A stretch of DNA of 64,000 nucleotides. Origin: Paraburkholderia flava (lineage in GTDB: Bacteria > Pseudomonadota > Gammaproteobacteria > Burkholderiales > Burkholderiaceae). The notes beneath the pieces were generated by a model that saw only the letters and a program-made list of their open reading frames with translations, ran no database searches and was not told the origin of the DNA. How positions within the stretch are numbered: the stretch's first letter is position 1; each line of letters starts with the position of its first letter. Positions 35,287-45,184 of this stretch are shown here, piece by piece. The translations under genes and the position numbers were made by a program. The stretch is from the NCBI RefSeq assembly GCF_004359985.1, contig NZ_SMRO01000003.1, positions 604,206 to 668,205 on the forward strand. Reading direction: 5' to 3'.

Positions 35287-35763
35287 ATGGCAGGCATTCT
35301 GATTATTGCGCACGCTCCGTTCGCTACCGCGCTTCGCGAGTGTATTGCTCACATTTACGGCGGGCTTCCGGCCCGCATCGGCGCGATCGACGTCACGCCC
35401 GATTGCGATCCCGCGCAGATCGTCGCGCTCGCGCATAGCGAGATCGACCGTCTGAAGGAAGAGAACGGCGCGCTCGTGCTGACCGACATATTCGGCGCAA
35501 CGCCGTCGAATATCGCAGGCCGGCTCGCGACCTTGCCGGACGTGCGCGTGCTCGCTGGCGTGAATCTGCCGATGCTGGTGCGCGCGGTCTGCTATCGCGC
35601 GACGCCGCTCGACACGCTCGTCGACAAGGCGCTCGCCGGTGCGACCAAAGGCGTGCATTCGATCAACGCGAACACCCCGGCTCCGACGACAGTCGCCTGT
35701 GCGAACGATTGCCTCGCGGCCGCGCAGCCCGAAGCCGCGATCGCGCAGAAATTCCATTCGTAA
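35287..35763 (+). CDS. PTS EIIA protein of the mannose family
   Basis: A 158-residue cytosolic EIIA(Man) domain. Phosphorylation site H9 lies in GILIIAHAPFA; the segments VLTDIFGATPSN and GVNLPMLVRAV are the conserved dimer and active-site regions. No EIIB/C/D sugar-specific partners follow; instead HPr and EI do, so this is the regulatory, sugar-free PTS found in beta-proteobacteria. The ATG at 35287 is the family start. It presumably passes a phosphorylation state signal rather than sugar. Confidence 0.9.
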   Translation: MAGILIIAHAPFATALRECIAHIYGGLPARIGAIDVTPDCDPAQIVALAHSEIDRLKEENGALVLTDIFGATPSNIAGRLATLPDVRVLAGVNLPMLVRAVCYRATPLDTLVDKALAGATKGVHSINANTPAPTTVACANDCLAAAQPEAAIAQKFHS

Positions 35764-35816
35764 GACCGTTACCGTTTCATTCTCGAACAACACACACCGC
35801 GCCTCGGACCCAATAC

Positions 35817-36086
35817 ATGCTGCAACAGGAAACGACCATCGTGAACAAGCTGGGGTTGCACGCGCGTGCCTCGGCCAAGCTGACGCAACTCGCCGGCAAC
35901 TATCAGGCGGAAATCTGGATGAGCCGCAACGGTCGGCGCATCAACGCGAAGAGCATCATGGGCGTGATGATGCTGGCGGCGGGCATCGGCAGCACGGTGC
36001 TGATCGAGACCGAAGGCACGGACGAGAAAGACGCGATGGATGCGTTGCTCAAACTGATCGCCGACAAGTTCGGCGAAGGTCAGTAA
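35817..36086 (+). CDS. ptsH: phosphocarrier protein HPr
   Basis: An 89-residue HPr. It has the active-site H15 in NKLGLHARAS and the regulatory S46 in NAKSIMGVMML, which in many bacteria is phosphorylated by HPr kinase. The ATG at 35817 follows the EIIA stop by 53 bp. It transfers phosphate from EI to EIIA(Man). An intrinsic terminator follows, so part of the transcription probably stops before ptsI. Confidence 0.95.
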   Translation: MLQQETTIVNKLGLHARASAKLTQLAGNYQAEIWMSRNGRRINAKSIMGVMMLAAGIGSTVLIETEGTDEKDAMDALLKLIADKFGEGQ

Positions 36087-36114
36087 GCGATCCTTACGCG
36101 CAGTCGATGCATGA

Positions 36115-36142
36115 AACGCCGCGCTTCGCCGCGGCGTTTTTT
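36115..36142 (+). terminator. intrinsic terminator after ptsH
   Basis: AACGCCGCG / CGCGGCGTT stem with a 6-base loop, followed by TTTTTATT. It sits 28 bases after the ptsH stop. Confidence 0.8.
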
Positions 36143-36294
36143 ATTGTCGCGCTACGCTATTTCGCGAACCCTGCGATGTTGCGTCGCACATAGTCCTCTT
36201 ACGCGTGAGCGTGCTGCGGAATTTATAATGGCCGTCGGGGTCTGAGAGCATTGCAGCGGTTTGCCGCGGCATCACACAACTAGAGGAGGTGCGC

Positions 36295-38037
36295 GTGTCG
36301 TTCACGCTGCATGGAATTCCCGTGTCACGCGGTATCGCCATCGGGCGGGCCTATCTGATCGCCCCGGCTGCACTCGACGTTGACCACTATCTGATCGAAC
36401 ACGCCCAGATCGAGGGCGAGATTGAGCGTTTCCGCTCCGCGCAGCAGCGCGTGCATCTCGAACTCGACGCGCTGCGTGCGGATCTGGCCGCCGACGCGCC
36501 CAGCGAAATGGGCGCGTTCATCAATGTCCATTCGATGATCCTGAACGACGCGATGCTCGTGCAGGAAACGATCGATCTCGTGCGCACGCGCCGCTACAAC
36601 GTCGAGTGGGCGCTGACCGAACAGCTCGAACGGCTGTCGCGCCATTTCGACGACATCGAAGACGAATACCTGCGCGAGCGCAAAGCCGACATCCAGCAGG
36701 TGGTCGAGCGTGTGTTGAAGGCGCTCGCGGGTGCGTCGGTGCTCGACGGCGTACACGGCAGTTGCGAAGAGATGATCGTCGTCGCGCACGACATCGCGCC
36801 CGCCGACATGATGCAGTTCAAGACGCAGACCTTCCAGGGCTTCGTCACGGATCTCGGCGGCCGTACGTCGCATACCGCGATCGTCGCGCGCAGTCTCGGC
36901 ATTCCGGCCGCAGTCGGCGTGCAGCAGGCGAGCGCGCTGATTCGCCAGGACGATCTGATCATCGTCGATGGCGACCACGGCATCGTGATCGTCGATCCGG
37001 CGCCGATCGTGCTCGAAGAATATTCGTACCGTCAGAGCGAAAAGGCGCTCGAACAGCGCAAGCTGCAGCGCCTGAAGTTCTCGCCGACGCAAACGCTGTG
37101 CGGCACGCGTATCGAACTCTGCGCGAACATCGAGCTGCCGGAAGACGCACGCGCGGCCGTCGATGCGGGCGCGATGGGCGTCGGCCTGTTCCGCACGGAA
37201 TTCCTCTTCATGAACACGAAGGATCATCTGCCGGAAGAGGAAGAGCAGTTCGCCGCGTATCGTCGCGCGGTCGAGTTGATGAATGGTCTGCCGGTGACGA
37301 TCCGCACGATCGACGTCGGCGCCGACAAGCCACTCGATTCGATCGGCGGCGGCGACGGCTACGAGACAGCTGCAAACCCGGCGCTGGGTCTGCGCGCGAT
37401 CCGCTGGAGCCTGTCCGAACCGCAGATGTTCCTCACGCAGTTGCGCGCGATCCTGCGCGCGTCGGCGTTCGGTTCGGTGAAGATCCTGATCCCGATGCTC
37501 GCGCATGCGCAGGAAATCGACCAGACGCTCGATCTGATCCGCGAGGCAAAACGTCAGCTAGACGACGCGGGCCTTGCGTACGACCCGAACGTGCGCGTCG
37601 GCGCGATGATCGAAATTCCCGCTGCGGCGATCGCGTTGCCGCTGTTCTTAAAGCGGCTCGATTTCCTGTCGATCGGCACCAACGATCTGATCCAGTACAC
37701 GCTCGCGATCGATCGCGCGGACAACGCGGTCGCGCATCTGTACGATCCGCTGCATCCGGCGGTGCTGCATCTGATCGCGTTCACGCTGCGCGAGGCGAAG
37801 CGTGCGGGCGTGCCGGTGTCGGTGTGCGGAGAGATGGCCGGCGATCCGGCGTTGACGCGTCTGCTGCTCGGCATGGGGCTCACCGAGTTCTCGATGCATC
37901 CGAGTCAGTTGCTGGTCGTGAAGCAGGAGATCCTGCGCTCGCATCTGAAGACGCTGGAGAAACCGGTCGCCGACGTGCTCGCATCGTTCGAACCGGAAGA
38001 GGTGCAGGCGGCGTTGAAGCGGGTCGCGGCGGCCTGA
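36295..38037 (+). CDS. ptsI: phosphoenolpyruvate-protein phosphotransferase (Enzyme I)
   Basis: A 580-residue EI that takes phosphate from PEP and passes it to HPr. Phosphorylation site H193 lies in GGRTSHTAIVARS; the PEP-binding C-terminal barrel has GLFRTEFLFM and the catalytic cysteine in VSVCGEMAGDP. The GTG at 36295 is preferred: GAGGAGG (36284-36290) is at proper spacing, while an earlier GTG at 36289 lies inside it. A TATAAT at 36224-36229 may give ptsI its own promoter after the ptsH terminator. Confidence 0.95.
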   Translation: MSFTLHGIPVSRGIAIGRAYLIAPAALDVDHYLIEHAQIEGEIERFRSAQQRVHLELDALRADLAADAPSEMGAFINVHSMILNDAMLVQETIDLVRTRRYNVEWALTEQLERLSRHFDDIEDEYLRERKADIQQVVERVLKALAGASVLDGVHGSCEEMIVVAHDIAPADMMQFKTQTFQGFVTDLGGRTSHTAIVARSLGIPAAVGVQQASALIRQDDLIIVDGDHGIVIVDPAPIVLEEYSYRQSEKALEQRKLQRLKFSPTQTLCGTRIELCANIELPEDARAAVDAGAMGVGLFRTEFLFMNTKDHLPEEEEQFAAYRRAVELMNGLPVTIRTIDVGADKPLDSIGGGDGYETAANPALGLRAIRWSLSEPQMFLTQLRAILRASAFGSVKILIPMLAHAQEIDQTLDLIREAKRQLDDAGLAYDPNVRVGAMIEIPAAAIALPLFLKRLDFLSIGTNDLIQYTLAIDRADNAVAHLYDPLHPAVLHLIAFTLREAKRAGVPVSVCGEMAGDPALTRLLLGMGLTEFSMHPSQLLVVKQEILRSHLKTLEKPVADVLASFEPEEVQAALKRVAAA

Positions 38038-38062
38038 GCGTGACGCGGTGTAGAGAAGCGCG

Positions 38063-38824
38063 CTAGGCGGCCGCGTGTCGCTTGCCGCAGACCGGGCAAT
38101 CCGGCTGCCGCGCGACGCGCATCGTGTTCCATTCCATCCGCAGCGAGTCGAGCATCATCAACCGGCCGACGAGCGGCGTGCCGATACCGGCGATCACACG
38201 CAGCGCCTCCGCAGCCTGCATCGCGCCGATGATGCCGACGGTCGGCGCGAACACGCCCATCGTCGAGCACGCGACTTCCTCGAACGGCTGGTCTTCCGGA
38301 AAGATGCACGCGTAGCATGGCGATGCATCGTCGCGGAAATCGAACGTGCTGATCTGGCCGTCGAAACGCAGCGCGGCACCTGACACCAGCGGCACCCGAT
38401 GCGCGACGCACGCGCGATTGATCGCGTGGCGCGTCGCGAAGTTGTCGGTGCAGTCGAGCACGACGGTTGCGTGAGGCACCGCCGCATCGAGCCACGCATC
38501 GTCGACGCGTTCGGCCACCGCGTTCACGATAACTTCGGGATTCAGCTGCGCGATCGCATCGCGTCCCGACTCGACCTTCTTCCGTCCGACCGACGCCGTC
38601 ACGTGCAGGATCTGCCGCTGCAGGTTCGTCAGATCGACGGTATCGGCATCGACCAGCGTGATCCGTCCGACACCGGCAGCCGCGAGATACATCGCGGCCG
38701 GCGACCCCAGCCCACCCGCACCGACGACGATCGCATGCGCGTCGAGAAAACGCTGCTGCGCCTCGATGCCGAGTTCGTCGACGAGGATGTGGCGGGAATA
38801 GCGGAGAAGTTGATCGTCGTTCAT
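38063..38824 (-). CDS. moeB: ThiF/MoeB-family adenylyltransferase
   Basis: A 253-residue E1-like enzyme. The nucleotide site is GAGGLGS at 35-41, with R11, R70 (NLQRQ) and D127 (DCTDNF) as usual ATP contacts. Zinc cysteines are C170, C173, C243 and C246 (CPVCG). C186 sits where MoeB/ThiF enzymes form a thioester. It adenylates the C-terminal glycine of a small sulfur carrier (MoaD or ThiS). Neither partner is encoded nearby. The ATG at 38824 (MNDDQLLRYSRH) is the family start; the gene is convergent with ptsI and 88 bp after ctpA on the same strand. Confidence 0.92.
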   Translation of the reverse strand: MNDDQLLRYSRHILVDELGIEAQQRFLDAHAIVVGAGGLGSPAAMYLAAAGVGRITLVDADTVDLTNLQRQILHVTASVGRKKVESGRDAIAQLNPEVIVNAVAERVDDAWLDAAVPHATVVLDCTDNFATRHAINRACVAHRVPLVSGAALRFDGQISTFDFRDDASPCYACIFPEDQPFEEVACSTMGVFAPTVGIIGAMQAAEALRVIAGIGTPLVGRLMMLDSLRMEWNTMRVARQPDCPVCGKRHAAA

Positions 38825-38912
38825 GGCGGGGCGCGTTGTCTTTATCGTTATTCTAGTCGCGCGGGGGAGCGTGTCTTCGCAGCAGGGCTGCGAAGACACG
38901 TCATGCGGAGGG

Positions 38913-40490
38913 TTACTTGCTCTGCGACGCCGGCACCGGTGCCGACGCAGGCGCCGAACCGGAAGCACCCGGCGTGACCGGCAGCGCCGGTTTCACCGCG
39001 ACCGGCGCGGAAGCCGACTGGGCCGGCTTGTTCTGCGCGAGCCGGCGTTCCATCGCCGACTTCGATTCCTGCACCGGCTTGCCTTCCAGCTTGTTCAGCG
39101 CCTGTTGCAGCATGAAGTCGTCGGTGGAACCGAACTCGATCGGCTTGCGATCGCGTTCCTTCTGACGCTGTTCCGGCGTCTTCTTGTCGTTCTGCTCTTC
39201 GAGTGCGCGCAGCTGGTCCATGCGCTCCTGCTCGCGCTGTTCCTGCTCCTTCTTCTCGTTCGGATCCTGCGTGTTCGCAAGGTGGTTCGAGTAGTCGACT
39301 TCGCGCGTGACGAGTGCATCGTCCGGATCGCCTTCGGCGTACTGATCGACCGGAATGTCAGGACGGATGCCCTTGTTCTGGATCGAACGGCCGCTCGGCG
39401 TGTAGTAGTACGCGGTGGTCAGACGCAGCGCGGTGTCGGCCGTCATCGGACGCACGGTCTGCACCGAGCCCTTGCCGAACGTCGTCTTGCCGACGATCAG
39501 CGCACGATGCTGATCCTGCAGCGCACCCGCGACGATTTCCGACGCCGACGCGGAGTACGCGTTGGTCAGCACGATCATCGGCACGGTCTTGAAGACCGCC
39601 GGCAGACCCTTCAACGGATCGCTGTCGAAAGACGGCAGACGATAGTTGTCGTAGTTGTCGCGGTACACCTGCTTCGAATCCGGAATCTGGCCGTTGGTCG
39701 ACACGACTACCGAATCCGGCGGCAGGAACGCGCCGGCGACGCCGACCGCGCTTTGCAGCAGACCGCCGCCGTTGTTGCGCAGATCGAGGATCAGGCCTTT
39801 CAGGTTCGGCTGCTGGCGCGCGATGTCCTGCAGACGCGCGGCGAGATCAGGTGTGGTGCGTTCCTGGAAGCTCGTGATACGGATATAGCCGTAGCCCGGC
39901 GCGAGGATCTTCATCTTCACGCTCTGGACCTTGATGATCGCGCGCGTCACCGTCAGCGGGAACGTGCGGTCGTCGGTCTTGCGGAAAATGGTCAGCGTGA
40001 CCTTCGTGCCCGGGTCACCGCGCATCTGCTTGACCGCCTGGTCGAGCGTCATGCCGCGTACCGGCTTGTCGTTGATGCGCGTGATCAGGTCGCCCGGACG
40101 GATGCCGGCGCGGAACGCGGGCGTGTCTTCGATCGGCGAGATCACCTTGATGAGCCCGTCTTCCGCCGAGATCTCGATACCGAGACCGGCGAAGCGGCCC
40201 TTGGTCTGTTCCTGCAGTTCCTGGTAATCGGTCTTGTCGAGATACGAGGAGTGCGGGTCGAGGCTCGAGACCATGCCCTTGATCGCGGCGGTGAGAAGCT
40301 TCTTGTCGTCTACCGGCTCGACGTACTCATGCTTGATCTGCCCGAACACTTCGGCGAAGAGACGCAGCTGGTCGAGCGGCAACGGAGCGGAAGCGGCTTG
40401 CTGGGCCGACGCGGATAACTGCAAGGTTGCAAATACGCCGGTGGCAAGGCCCGCGGCGATCAGGCCGATGTTTTTCAGATTCTTTCGCAT
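38913..40490 (-). CDS. ctpA: C-terminal processing peptidase (S41)
   Basis: A 525-residue periplasmic serine protease. It has an N-terminal signal anchor (IGLIAAGLATGVFATL), the PDZ domain at about 100-175 (FRAGIRPGDLI), the catalytic serine within SASASE (313-318; AYSASASEIVAGAL) and the catalytic lysine K340 in FGKGS. The last 110 residues are a charged, coiled-coil-like tail (EKKEQEQREQERMDQLRALEEQ) ending in an Ala/Pro/Ser-rich stretch. It trims exported proteins. The ATG at 40490 gives a sensible signal sequence. Confidence 0.95.
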   Translation of the reverse strand: MRKNLKNIGLIAAGLATGVFATLQLSASAQQAASAPLPLDQLRLFAEVFGQIKHEYVEPVDDKKLLTAAIKGMVSSLDPHSSYLDKTDYQELQEQTKGRFAGLGIEISAEDGLIKVISPIEDTPAFRAGIRPGDLITRINDKPVRGMTLDQAVKQMRGDPGTKVTLTIFRKTDDRTFPLTVTRAIIKVQSVKMKILAPGYGYIRITSFQERTTPDLAARLQDIARQQPNLKGLILDLRNNGGGLLQSAVGVAGAFLPPDSVVVSTNGQIPDSKQVYRDNYDNYRLPSFDSDPLKGLPAVFKTVPMIVLTNAYSASASEIVAGALQDQHRALIVGKTTFGKGSVQTVRPMTADTALRLTTAYYYTPSGRSIQNKGIRPDIPVDQYAEGDPDDALVTREVDYSNHLANTQDPNEKKEQEQREQERMDQLRALEEQNDKKTPEQRQKERDRKPIEFGSTDDFMLQQALNKLEGKPVQESKSAMERRLAQNKPAQSASAPVAVKPALPVTPGASGSAPASAPVPASQSK

Positions 40491-40744
40491 AGAGTGGGGC
40501 GGTCGGAAGCGCGTGGCAGCGTCAGGTAGAAAAGCGACGGACAAGTATAACTGCACACCTGCCCGGCTGTGGGCGAGGGCGCAATCGCGTTTCGACAGCG
40601 CTCGTCGGGGTGGGTTCGGGTTTTTGCGCCTGGGGCAGCAAAGAAATGTGCGGTAATGAAGCGCCGGACTGGCTTATTCGGGAAGTCGGGCACGCCGGCA
40701 ATACGACACGGCGCACGCGTTACCTGCGTGCGCCGCTGCTGCGA

Positions 40745-41491
40745 TCAGCCGGCCTTGCCCTGCTTCGCGACGGCCGCCTGGGCTCGCGCGATCGCTTCCT
40801 GGTCGCCGAGATAGTAGTGCTTGACCGGCTTCAGGTTCTCGTCGAGTTCATAGACGAGCGGGATACCGTTCGGGATGTTCAGCCCGACGATGTCGCTGTC
40901 CGACACGTTATCGAGATACTTGACCAGCGCGCGCATCGAATTGCCGTGCGCGGCGATCAGCACCTTGCGGCCCGACTTGATCGCCGGCGCAATCGATTCG
41001 TTCCAGACCGGCAGCACGCGCGCGACGGTGTCTTTCAGGCACTCGGTGAGCGGCAGATCCGCGCGCGGGACTTTCGCGTAGCGCGGGTCGTTGTACGGGG
41101 CGCGCTCGTCGGACGCATCGAGTGCGGGCGGCGGCGTGTCGTAGCTGCGGCGCCAGACCAGCACTTGCTCGTCGCCGTACTTCTTCGCGGTCTCGGCCTT
41201 GTTGAGCCCTGCCAGCGCGCCGTAGCTGCGCTCGTTCAGACGCCACGCATGCACGACCGGGATGTACATCAGGTCCATCTGGTCCTGCACGTGCCACAGC
41301 GTGCGGACCGCGCGCTTGAGCACCGACGTGTACGCGATGTCGAACGTGTAGCCCGATTCCTTCAGCAGGACGCCCGCCTGCTGCGCCTCGCGGTTACCCT
41401 GTTCGGTCAGGTCGACATCGACCCAGCCTGTGAAGCGGTTTTCCTTGTTCCACGTAGATTCGCCGTGGCGGATGAGAACGAGTTTGTACAT
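40745..41491 (-). CDS. gpmA: 2,3-bisphosphoglycerate-dependent phosphoglycerate mutase
   Basis: A 248-residue dPGM interconverting 3- and 2-phosphoglycerate. The phosphohistidine is H9 in [19 protein letters not shown] follows, as in all dPGMs; the second histidine is in [10 protein letters not shown]. The ATG at 41491 is certain. The gene is divergent from the rhodanese gene, which has a TATAAT box at 41579-41584. Confidence 0.97.
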   Translation of the reverse strand: MYKLVLIRHGESTWNKENRFTGWVDVDLTEQGNREAQQAGVLLKESGYTFDIAYTSVLKRAVRTLWHVQDQMDLMYIPVVHAWRLNERSYGALAGLNKAETAKKYGDEQVLVWRRSYDTPPPALDASDERAPYNDPRYAKVPRADLPLTECLKDTVARVLPVWNESIAPAIKSGRKVLIAAHGNSMRALVKYLDNVSDSDIVGLNIPNGIPLVYELDENLKPVKHYYLGDQEAIARAQAAVAKQGKAG

Positions 41492-41628
41492 GGTGCCGGT
41501 CGGTAGTAAGGAAGCGGTAAAGCGTCGCGTCGCTGGGGGGCGAAACGAAGCGGCAGCATCGCTGCAGTGGGTTATTTTATAATGCGCGGATTGCCATTTC
41601 CGATTTCTCTCTTTTCCGGCGGTTTTTC

Positions 41629-42054
41629 GTGAAGTTCTTCACCGATTACACAAACCTTGTACTCATCGCTGTCGCCCTCATCTCTGGAGCATTGCTCCTG
41701 TGGCCGGCGATCAGCCGCCGCGGCCGCGGCGGGCTGTCGTCCGCCGAAGCCACGCAGCTGATCAACCGGCGCAACGCCGTGGTGGTCGACCTGCGTTCCG
41801 CGGAAGATTTCGCGAAGGGTCATCTGCCGTCGGCGCGGCATCTCGAGTTTGCCGAACTGCAGGCCAAAGTCGGCCAGCTCGTGAAGAACAAGAGCAATCC
41901 GGTCCTGCTGGTGTGCCAGACTGGCCAGCAGTCGAACAAGGCGGTCCGCGTCGTACAGGATGCGGGTTACGCCGAAGTTTATGTGCTGCAAGGCGGTGTC
42001 AACGCGTGGCAGCAGGCCGGCATGCCGGTCGTGAAGCAAGGAGCAGCGAGATGA
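41629..42054 (+). CDS. rhodanese-like domain protein, membrane-anchored
   Basis: A 141-residue protein: one N-terminal membrane helix ([17 protein letters not shown], about 8-25), then a rhodanese domain with catalytic C96 in [11 protein letters not shown] and the substrate-side motifs [16 protein letters not shown] and [12 protein letters not shown]. It starts with a GTG at 41629. It overlaps grxC by four bases, the usual thiol-sulfur gene pair ahead of secB. Confidence 0.93.
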   Translation: MKFFTDYTNLVLIAVALISGALLLWPAISRRGRGGLSSAEATQLINRRNAVVVDLRSAEDFAKGHLPSARHLEFAELQAKVGQLVKNKSNPVLLVCQTGQQSNKAVRVVQDAGYAEVYVLQGGVNAWQQAGMPVVKQGAAR

Positions 42055-42317
42055 ACAAGGTAGTCATGTACAGCACGCAGGTGTGCCCGTATTGCCAGAT
42101 GGCCGAACGTCTTTTAAAGTCGCGCGGCGTCGAGCATGTCGAAAAGGTGCTCATCGACAAAGACCCGGCCCGGCGTGAAGAAATGATGACACGTACCGGC
42201 CGCCGTACCGTGCCGCAGGTGTACATCGGCGACACGCACGTCGGCGGCTACGACGATCTCTCGGCACTCGACCGCAAGGGCGGTCTGATGCCGCTGCTCG
42301 AAGCAGAAGCCGCGTAA
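42051..42317 (+). CDS. grxC: glutaredoxin 3
   Basis: An 88-residue glutaredoxin with active site CPYC at 12-15, a cis-proline loop RRTVPQVYIG and a glutathione-binding GGYDDL. It is coupled to the upstream rhodanese gene by ATGA overlap. GshA/GshB in this window supply its reductant. Confidence 0.97.
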   Translation: MNKVVMYSTQVCPYCQMAERLLKSRGVEHVEKVLIDKDPARREEMMTRTGRRTVPQVYIGDTHVGGYDDLSALDRKGGLMPLLEAEAA

Positions 42318-42461
42318 GCGCTTGTCGCAGCACGCATGTCTGGCCGCGACGCGGGCCGGGTTTGCGGCGGCATGCTGTCATGCGCGGCGGCGCGTAGCAC
42401 CCGAACTGGCGGACCATGGCGACATGGCCCGCCGTAACTCCATCCACGGAACCACTCCATC

Positions 42462-42926
42462 ATGTCTGACGAGAATAATCAGCCGTTCTTCAATATCCAG
42501 CGCGTCTATCTGAAGGACATGTCGCTCGAGCAGCCGAACTCGCCGGGCATCTTCCTCGAGCAGGAAATGCCGTCGGTCGAAGTCGAAGTCGACGTGAAGG
42601 CCGAGCGCCTCGCGGACAGCGTGTTCGAGATCATCGTCACGGGCACGGTCACGGCGAAGGTGTCGGACAAGGTCGCGTTCCTGATCGAAGCGAAGCAGGC
42701 CGGTATTTTCGACATCCGCAACATCCCGGCGGAACAGATCGATCCGCTCGTCGGCATCGCCTGCCCGACCATTCTGTTCCCGTACCTGCGCTCGAACATC
42801 GCCGACGCGATCACGCGTGCCGGCTTCCCGCCGATCCATCTCGCGGAAATCAACTTCCAGGCGCTCTACGAGCAGCGTCTCGCGCAACTGTCGCAAGACG
42901 GCGCGCAAAGCACCGCAACGCACTGA
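42462..42926 (+). CDS. secB: protein-export chaperone SecB
   Basis: A 154-residue SecB that keeps exported preproteins unfolded for SecA. Conserved: [28 protein letters not shown] and [24 protein letters not shown]. It is placed between grxC and gpsA, the standard betaproteobacterial order. Confidence 0.97.
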   Translation: MSDENNQPFFNIQRVYLKDMSLEQPNSPGIFLEQEMPSVEVEVDVKAERLADSVFEIIVTGTVTAKVSDKVAFLIEAKQAGIFDIRNIPAEQIDPLVGIACPTILFPYLRSNIADAITRAGFPPIHLAEINFQALYEQRLAQLSQDGAQSTATH

Positions 42927-42947
42927 CGTGAACGCACGGTGCCGGGT

Positions 42948-43946
42948 ATGAAGGTTGCCGTTCTCGGCGCCGGTGCGTGGGGCACCGCTCTCGCCGGCCA
43001 TCTGGCCGCGCGTCACGATGCGGTGCTGTGGGCGCGCGACAGCGCGCTCGCTGCCGAACTCTCCGCGTCACATCAAAATGCCCGCTATCTGCCGGGCGTC
43101 GGGCTGCCGCCCGCATTACGCTACGAAACCGATCTCGCCGCCGCGCTCGCGCACGGTGCCGCGGACGACGCGCTGTGCGTCGTCGCGACCCCGGTCGCCG
43201 GGTTGCGCGGCATGCTGCACGCGATGCGCGATGCGGCGTCGGTGCCCGCGCATATCGTCTGGTTGTGCAAGGGCTTCGATGCGGACACGCAGCGTATGCC
43301 GCATCAGGTCGTCGCGGAAGAACTCGGCGGACATCGCAGCAATGGCGTGCTGTCCGGCCCGAGCTTTGCGCGTGAAGTCGCGCAGGGCTTGCCGGTTGCG
43401 CTGACTGTCGCGAGTACGTCGGCGGCGTGCCGCGAGCGCACGGTCGCCGCGTTCCATCACGGCGCGATGCGTATCTATACCGGCGACGATGTCGTCGGCG
43501 TCGAAGTGGGCGGTGCGGTCAAGAACGTGCTGGCGATTGCCACGGGTATCGCCGATGGTCTCGGCCTTGGGCTGAACGCGCGCGCGGCGTTGATTACGCG
43601 CGGCCTCGCTGAGATGTCGCGCCTCGGTGCGACGCTCGGCGGTCGAACGGAAACCTTCACCGGTCTCACGGGGCTCGGCGATCTGATCCTCACGGCTACA
43701 GGTGATCTGTCGCGTAACCGTACGGTCGGTGTGCAGCTTGCCTCGGGTCGTACGCTCGACGACATCCTCGGCGCACTCGGCCACGTCGCCGAAGGCGTGC
43801 GCTGTGCACAGGCGGTTCTTGCGATTGCACGCGCGCACGGCATCGATATGCCGATCACGCAGGCGGTCTGCGCGGTGCTGTTCGAAGGGGTTGCGCCGCG
43901 CGATGCGGTGAGTGCGTTGCTGCGAAGGGACTCCAAGGCGGAATAG
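42948..43946 (+). CDS. gpsA: glycerol-3-phosphate dehydrogenase (NAD(P)+)
   Basis: A 332-residue enzyme that makes sn-glycerol 3-phosphate from dihydroxyacetone phosphate for phospholipid synthesis. The nucleotide-binding loop is GAGAWG at 7-12; catalytic lysines are in LCKGFD and [29 protein letters not shown] is present. The ATG at 42948 gives the proper Rossmann start; a GTG at 42939 would add three residues. A 210-bp gap without a gene follows. Confidence 0.96.
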   Translation: MKVAVLGAGAWGTALAGHLAARHDAVLWARDSALAAELSASHQNARYLPGVGLPPALRYETDLAAALAHGAADDALCVVATPVAGLRGMLHAMRDAASVPAHIVWLCKGFDADTQRMPHQVVAEELGGHRSNGVLSGPSFAREVAQGLPVALTVASTSAACRERTVAAFHHGAMRIYTGDDVVGVEVGGAVKNVLAIATGIADGLGLGLNARAALITRGLAEMSRLGATLGGRTETFTGLTGLGDLILTATGDLSRNRTVGVQLASGRTLDDILGALGHVAEGVRCAQAVLAIARAHGIDMPITQAVCAVLFEGVAPRDAVSALLRRDSKAE

Positions 43947-44156
43947 CGGGGCTGACGTCGTAGCGTCGTTGTTCTTCTTTGCCCTGAACGCGGCTTCGTC
44001 ATCGCGATGCGATGTTGGCGTTCGCGCTTTAGCTGCGGGTCAGAGTTGGCGCTGTAGTGCTTGCTCTGATCCTCGCAGAGCGCCCCGCCCCATCGGCACG
44101 TTCACCCCCACCTCGCTGTCCACGTCTCAATCGACGCCGCGCACACGGAGGTCCTC

Positions 44157-44705
44157 ATGTTCACCACAGGCCATTGCACGCTCGAAGCGAGCGTCGTCGA
44201 CATCACGACGCTCTCCGTCGATGCGATCGTCAACGCGGCGAACACATCGCTGCTCGGTGGCGGAGGCGTGGATGGTGCGATCCATCGTGCGGCAGGCCCT
44301 GACCTGCTACGCGAATGCGAAGCGCTCGGCGGTTGTGCGACCGGCGATGCAAAGCTCACCGCCGGCTACCGGTTGCCCGCGAAGCACGTGATCCATACGG
44401 TCGGTCCGGTATGGCACGGCGGCGCACGCGACGAAGCGACACTGCTCGCGTCGTGCTACCGACGCTCGCTCGAACTCGCACACGACGCGCACTGCACGAG
44501 CATCGCGTTTCCCGCGATCAGCTGCGGCGTCTATCGTTTTCCCGCCGACGAAGCGGTGCGCATCGCGGTAACGACAACGATCGACGTGCTGCCCCGCACG
44601 TCAAATATTCGTCGCGTGATCTTCGCGTGCTTCGACGACGCGATGTTCGCCCGCTACGAAGCGGAACTCGCGCGCCGTTATTCGCCGCCCTCGAAGCCGG
44701 CCTGA
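44157..44705 (+). CDS. macro-domain protein (O-acetyl-ADP-ribose deacetylase type)
   Basis: A 182-residue single macro domain of the YmdB/MacroD type. The ADP-ribose pocket shows [22 protein letters not shown] (N26, N29 and the glycine loop), and the segment [13 protein letters not shown] that follows the distal ribose. Such enzymes remove ADP-ribose or O-acetyl groups and sometimes regulate RNase III. A strong GGAGG precedes the ATG. It overlaps the convergent trmL gene by 28 bp. Confidence 0.93.
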   Translation: MFTTGHCTLEASVVDITTLSVDAIVNAANTSLLGGGGVDGAIHRAAGPDLLRECEALGGCATGDAKLTAGYRLPAKHVIHTVGPVWHGGARDEATLLASCYRRSLELAHDAHCTSIAFPAISCGVYRFPADEAVRIAVTTTIDVLPRTSNIRRVIFACFDDAMFARYEAELARRYSPPSKPA

Positions 44706-45148
44706 CGCCACGCTTCGAACACCACGATCGCCACCGTATTCGACAGGTTCAGGCTGCGGTTGTCCGGCCGCATCGGGAGTCGCACGCGCTGATCGGGCGC
44801 GAAGCGGTCGAGCACCGTGTCGGGCAGTCCACGCGTTTCCGCGCCGAACACGAACCAGTCGCCCGGCAGGAAGGTGTGCGCGTGAAAGCGCCCCGAACCG
44901 CGCGTCGTGAACGCGAACATGCGCGCCGGGTCCGGCGCTTCGGCAGCGACGAACGCGGACCAGTCCGCATGCACGTGCATCTGCGCGTACTCGTGATAGT
45001 CGAGACCGGCGCGACGCATCTTCGCGTCGTCGAGCGGAAAGCCGAGCGGTTCGATCAGATGCAGCCGCGCGCCGGTGTTGGCGCACAGGCGGATCACGTT
45101 GCCCGTGTTGGGCGGAATTTCGGGTTCGACGAGAACGACGTTGAACAT
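44678..45148 (-). CDS. trmL: tRNA (cytidine/uridine-34 2'-O)-methyltransferase
   Basis: A 156-residue SPOUT methyltransferase acting on the wobble position of tRNA-Leu. It shows the trefoil-knot segments [34 protein letters not shown] and IPM-like [26 protein letters not shown]. The 3' end overlaps the macro-domain gene by 28 bases on the opposite strand. It is 36 bp after the ComF-like gene on the same strand. Confidence 0.95.
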   Translation of the reverse strand: MFNVVLVEPEIPPNTGNVIRLCANTGARLHLIEPLGFPLDDAKMRRAGLDYHEYAQMHVHADWSAFVAAEAPDPARMFAFTTRGSGRFHAHTFLPGDWFVFGAETRGLPDTVLDRFAPDQRVRLPMRPDNRSLNLSNTVAIVVFEAWRQAGFEGGE

Positions 45149-45184
45149 GATGGAGTCGGGTAGAAAACGTTGATCCGGGTTGAG

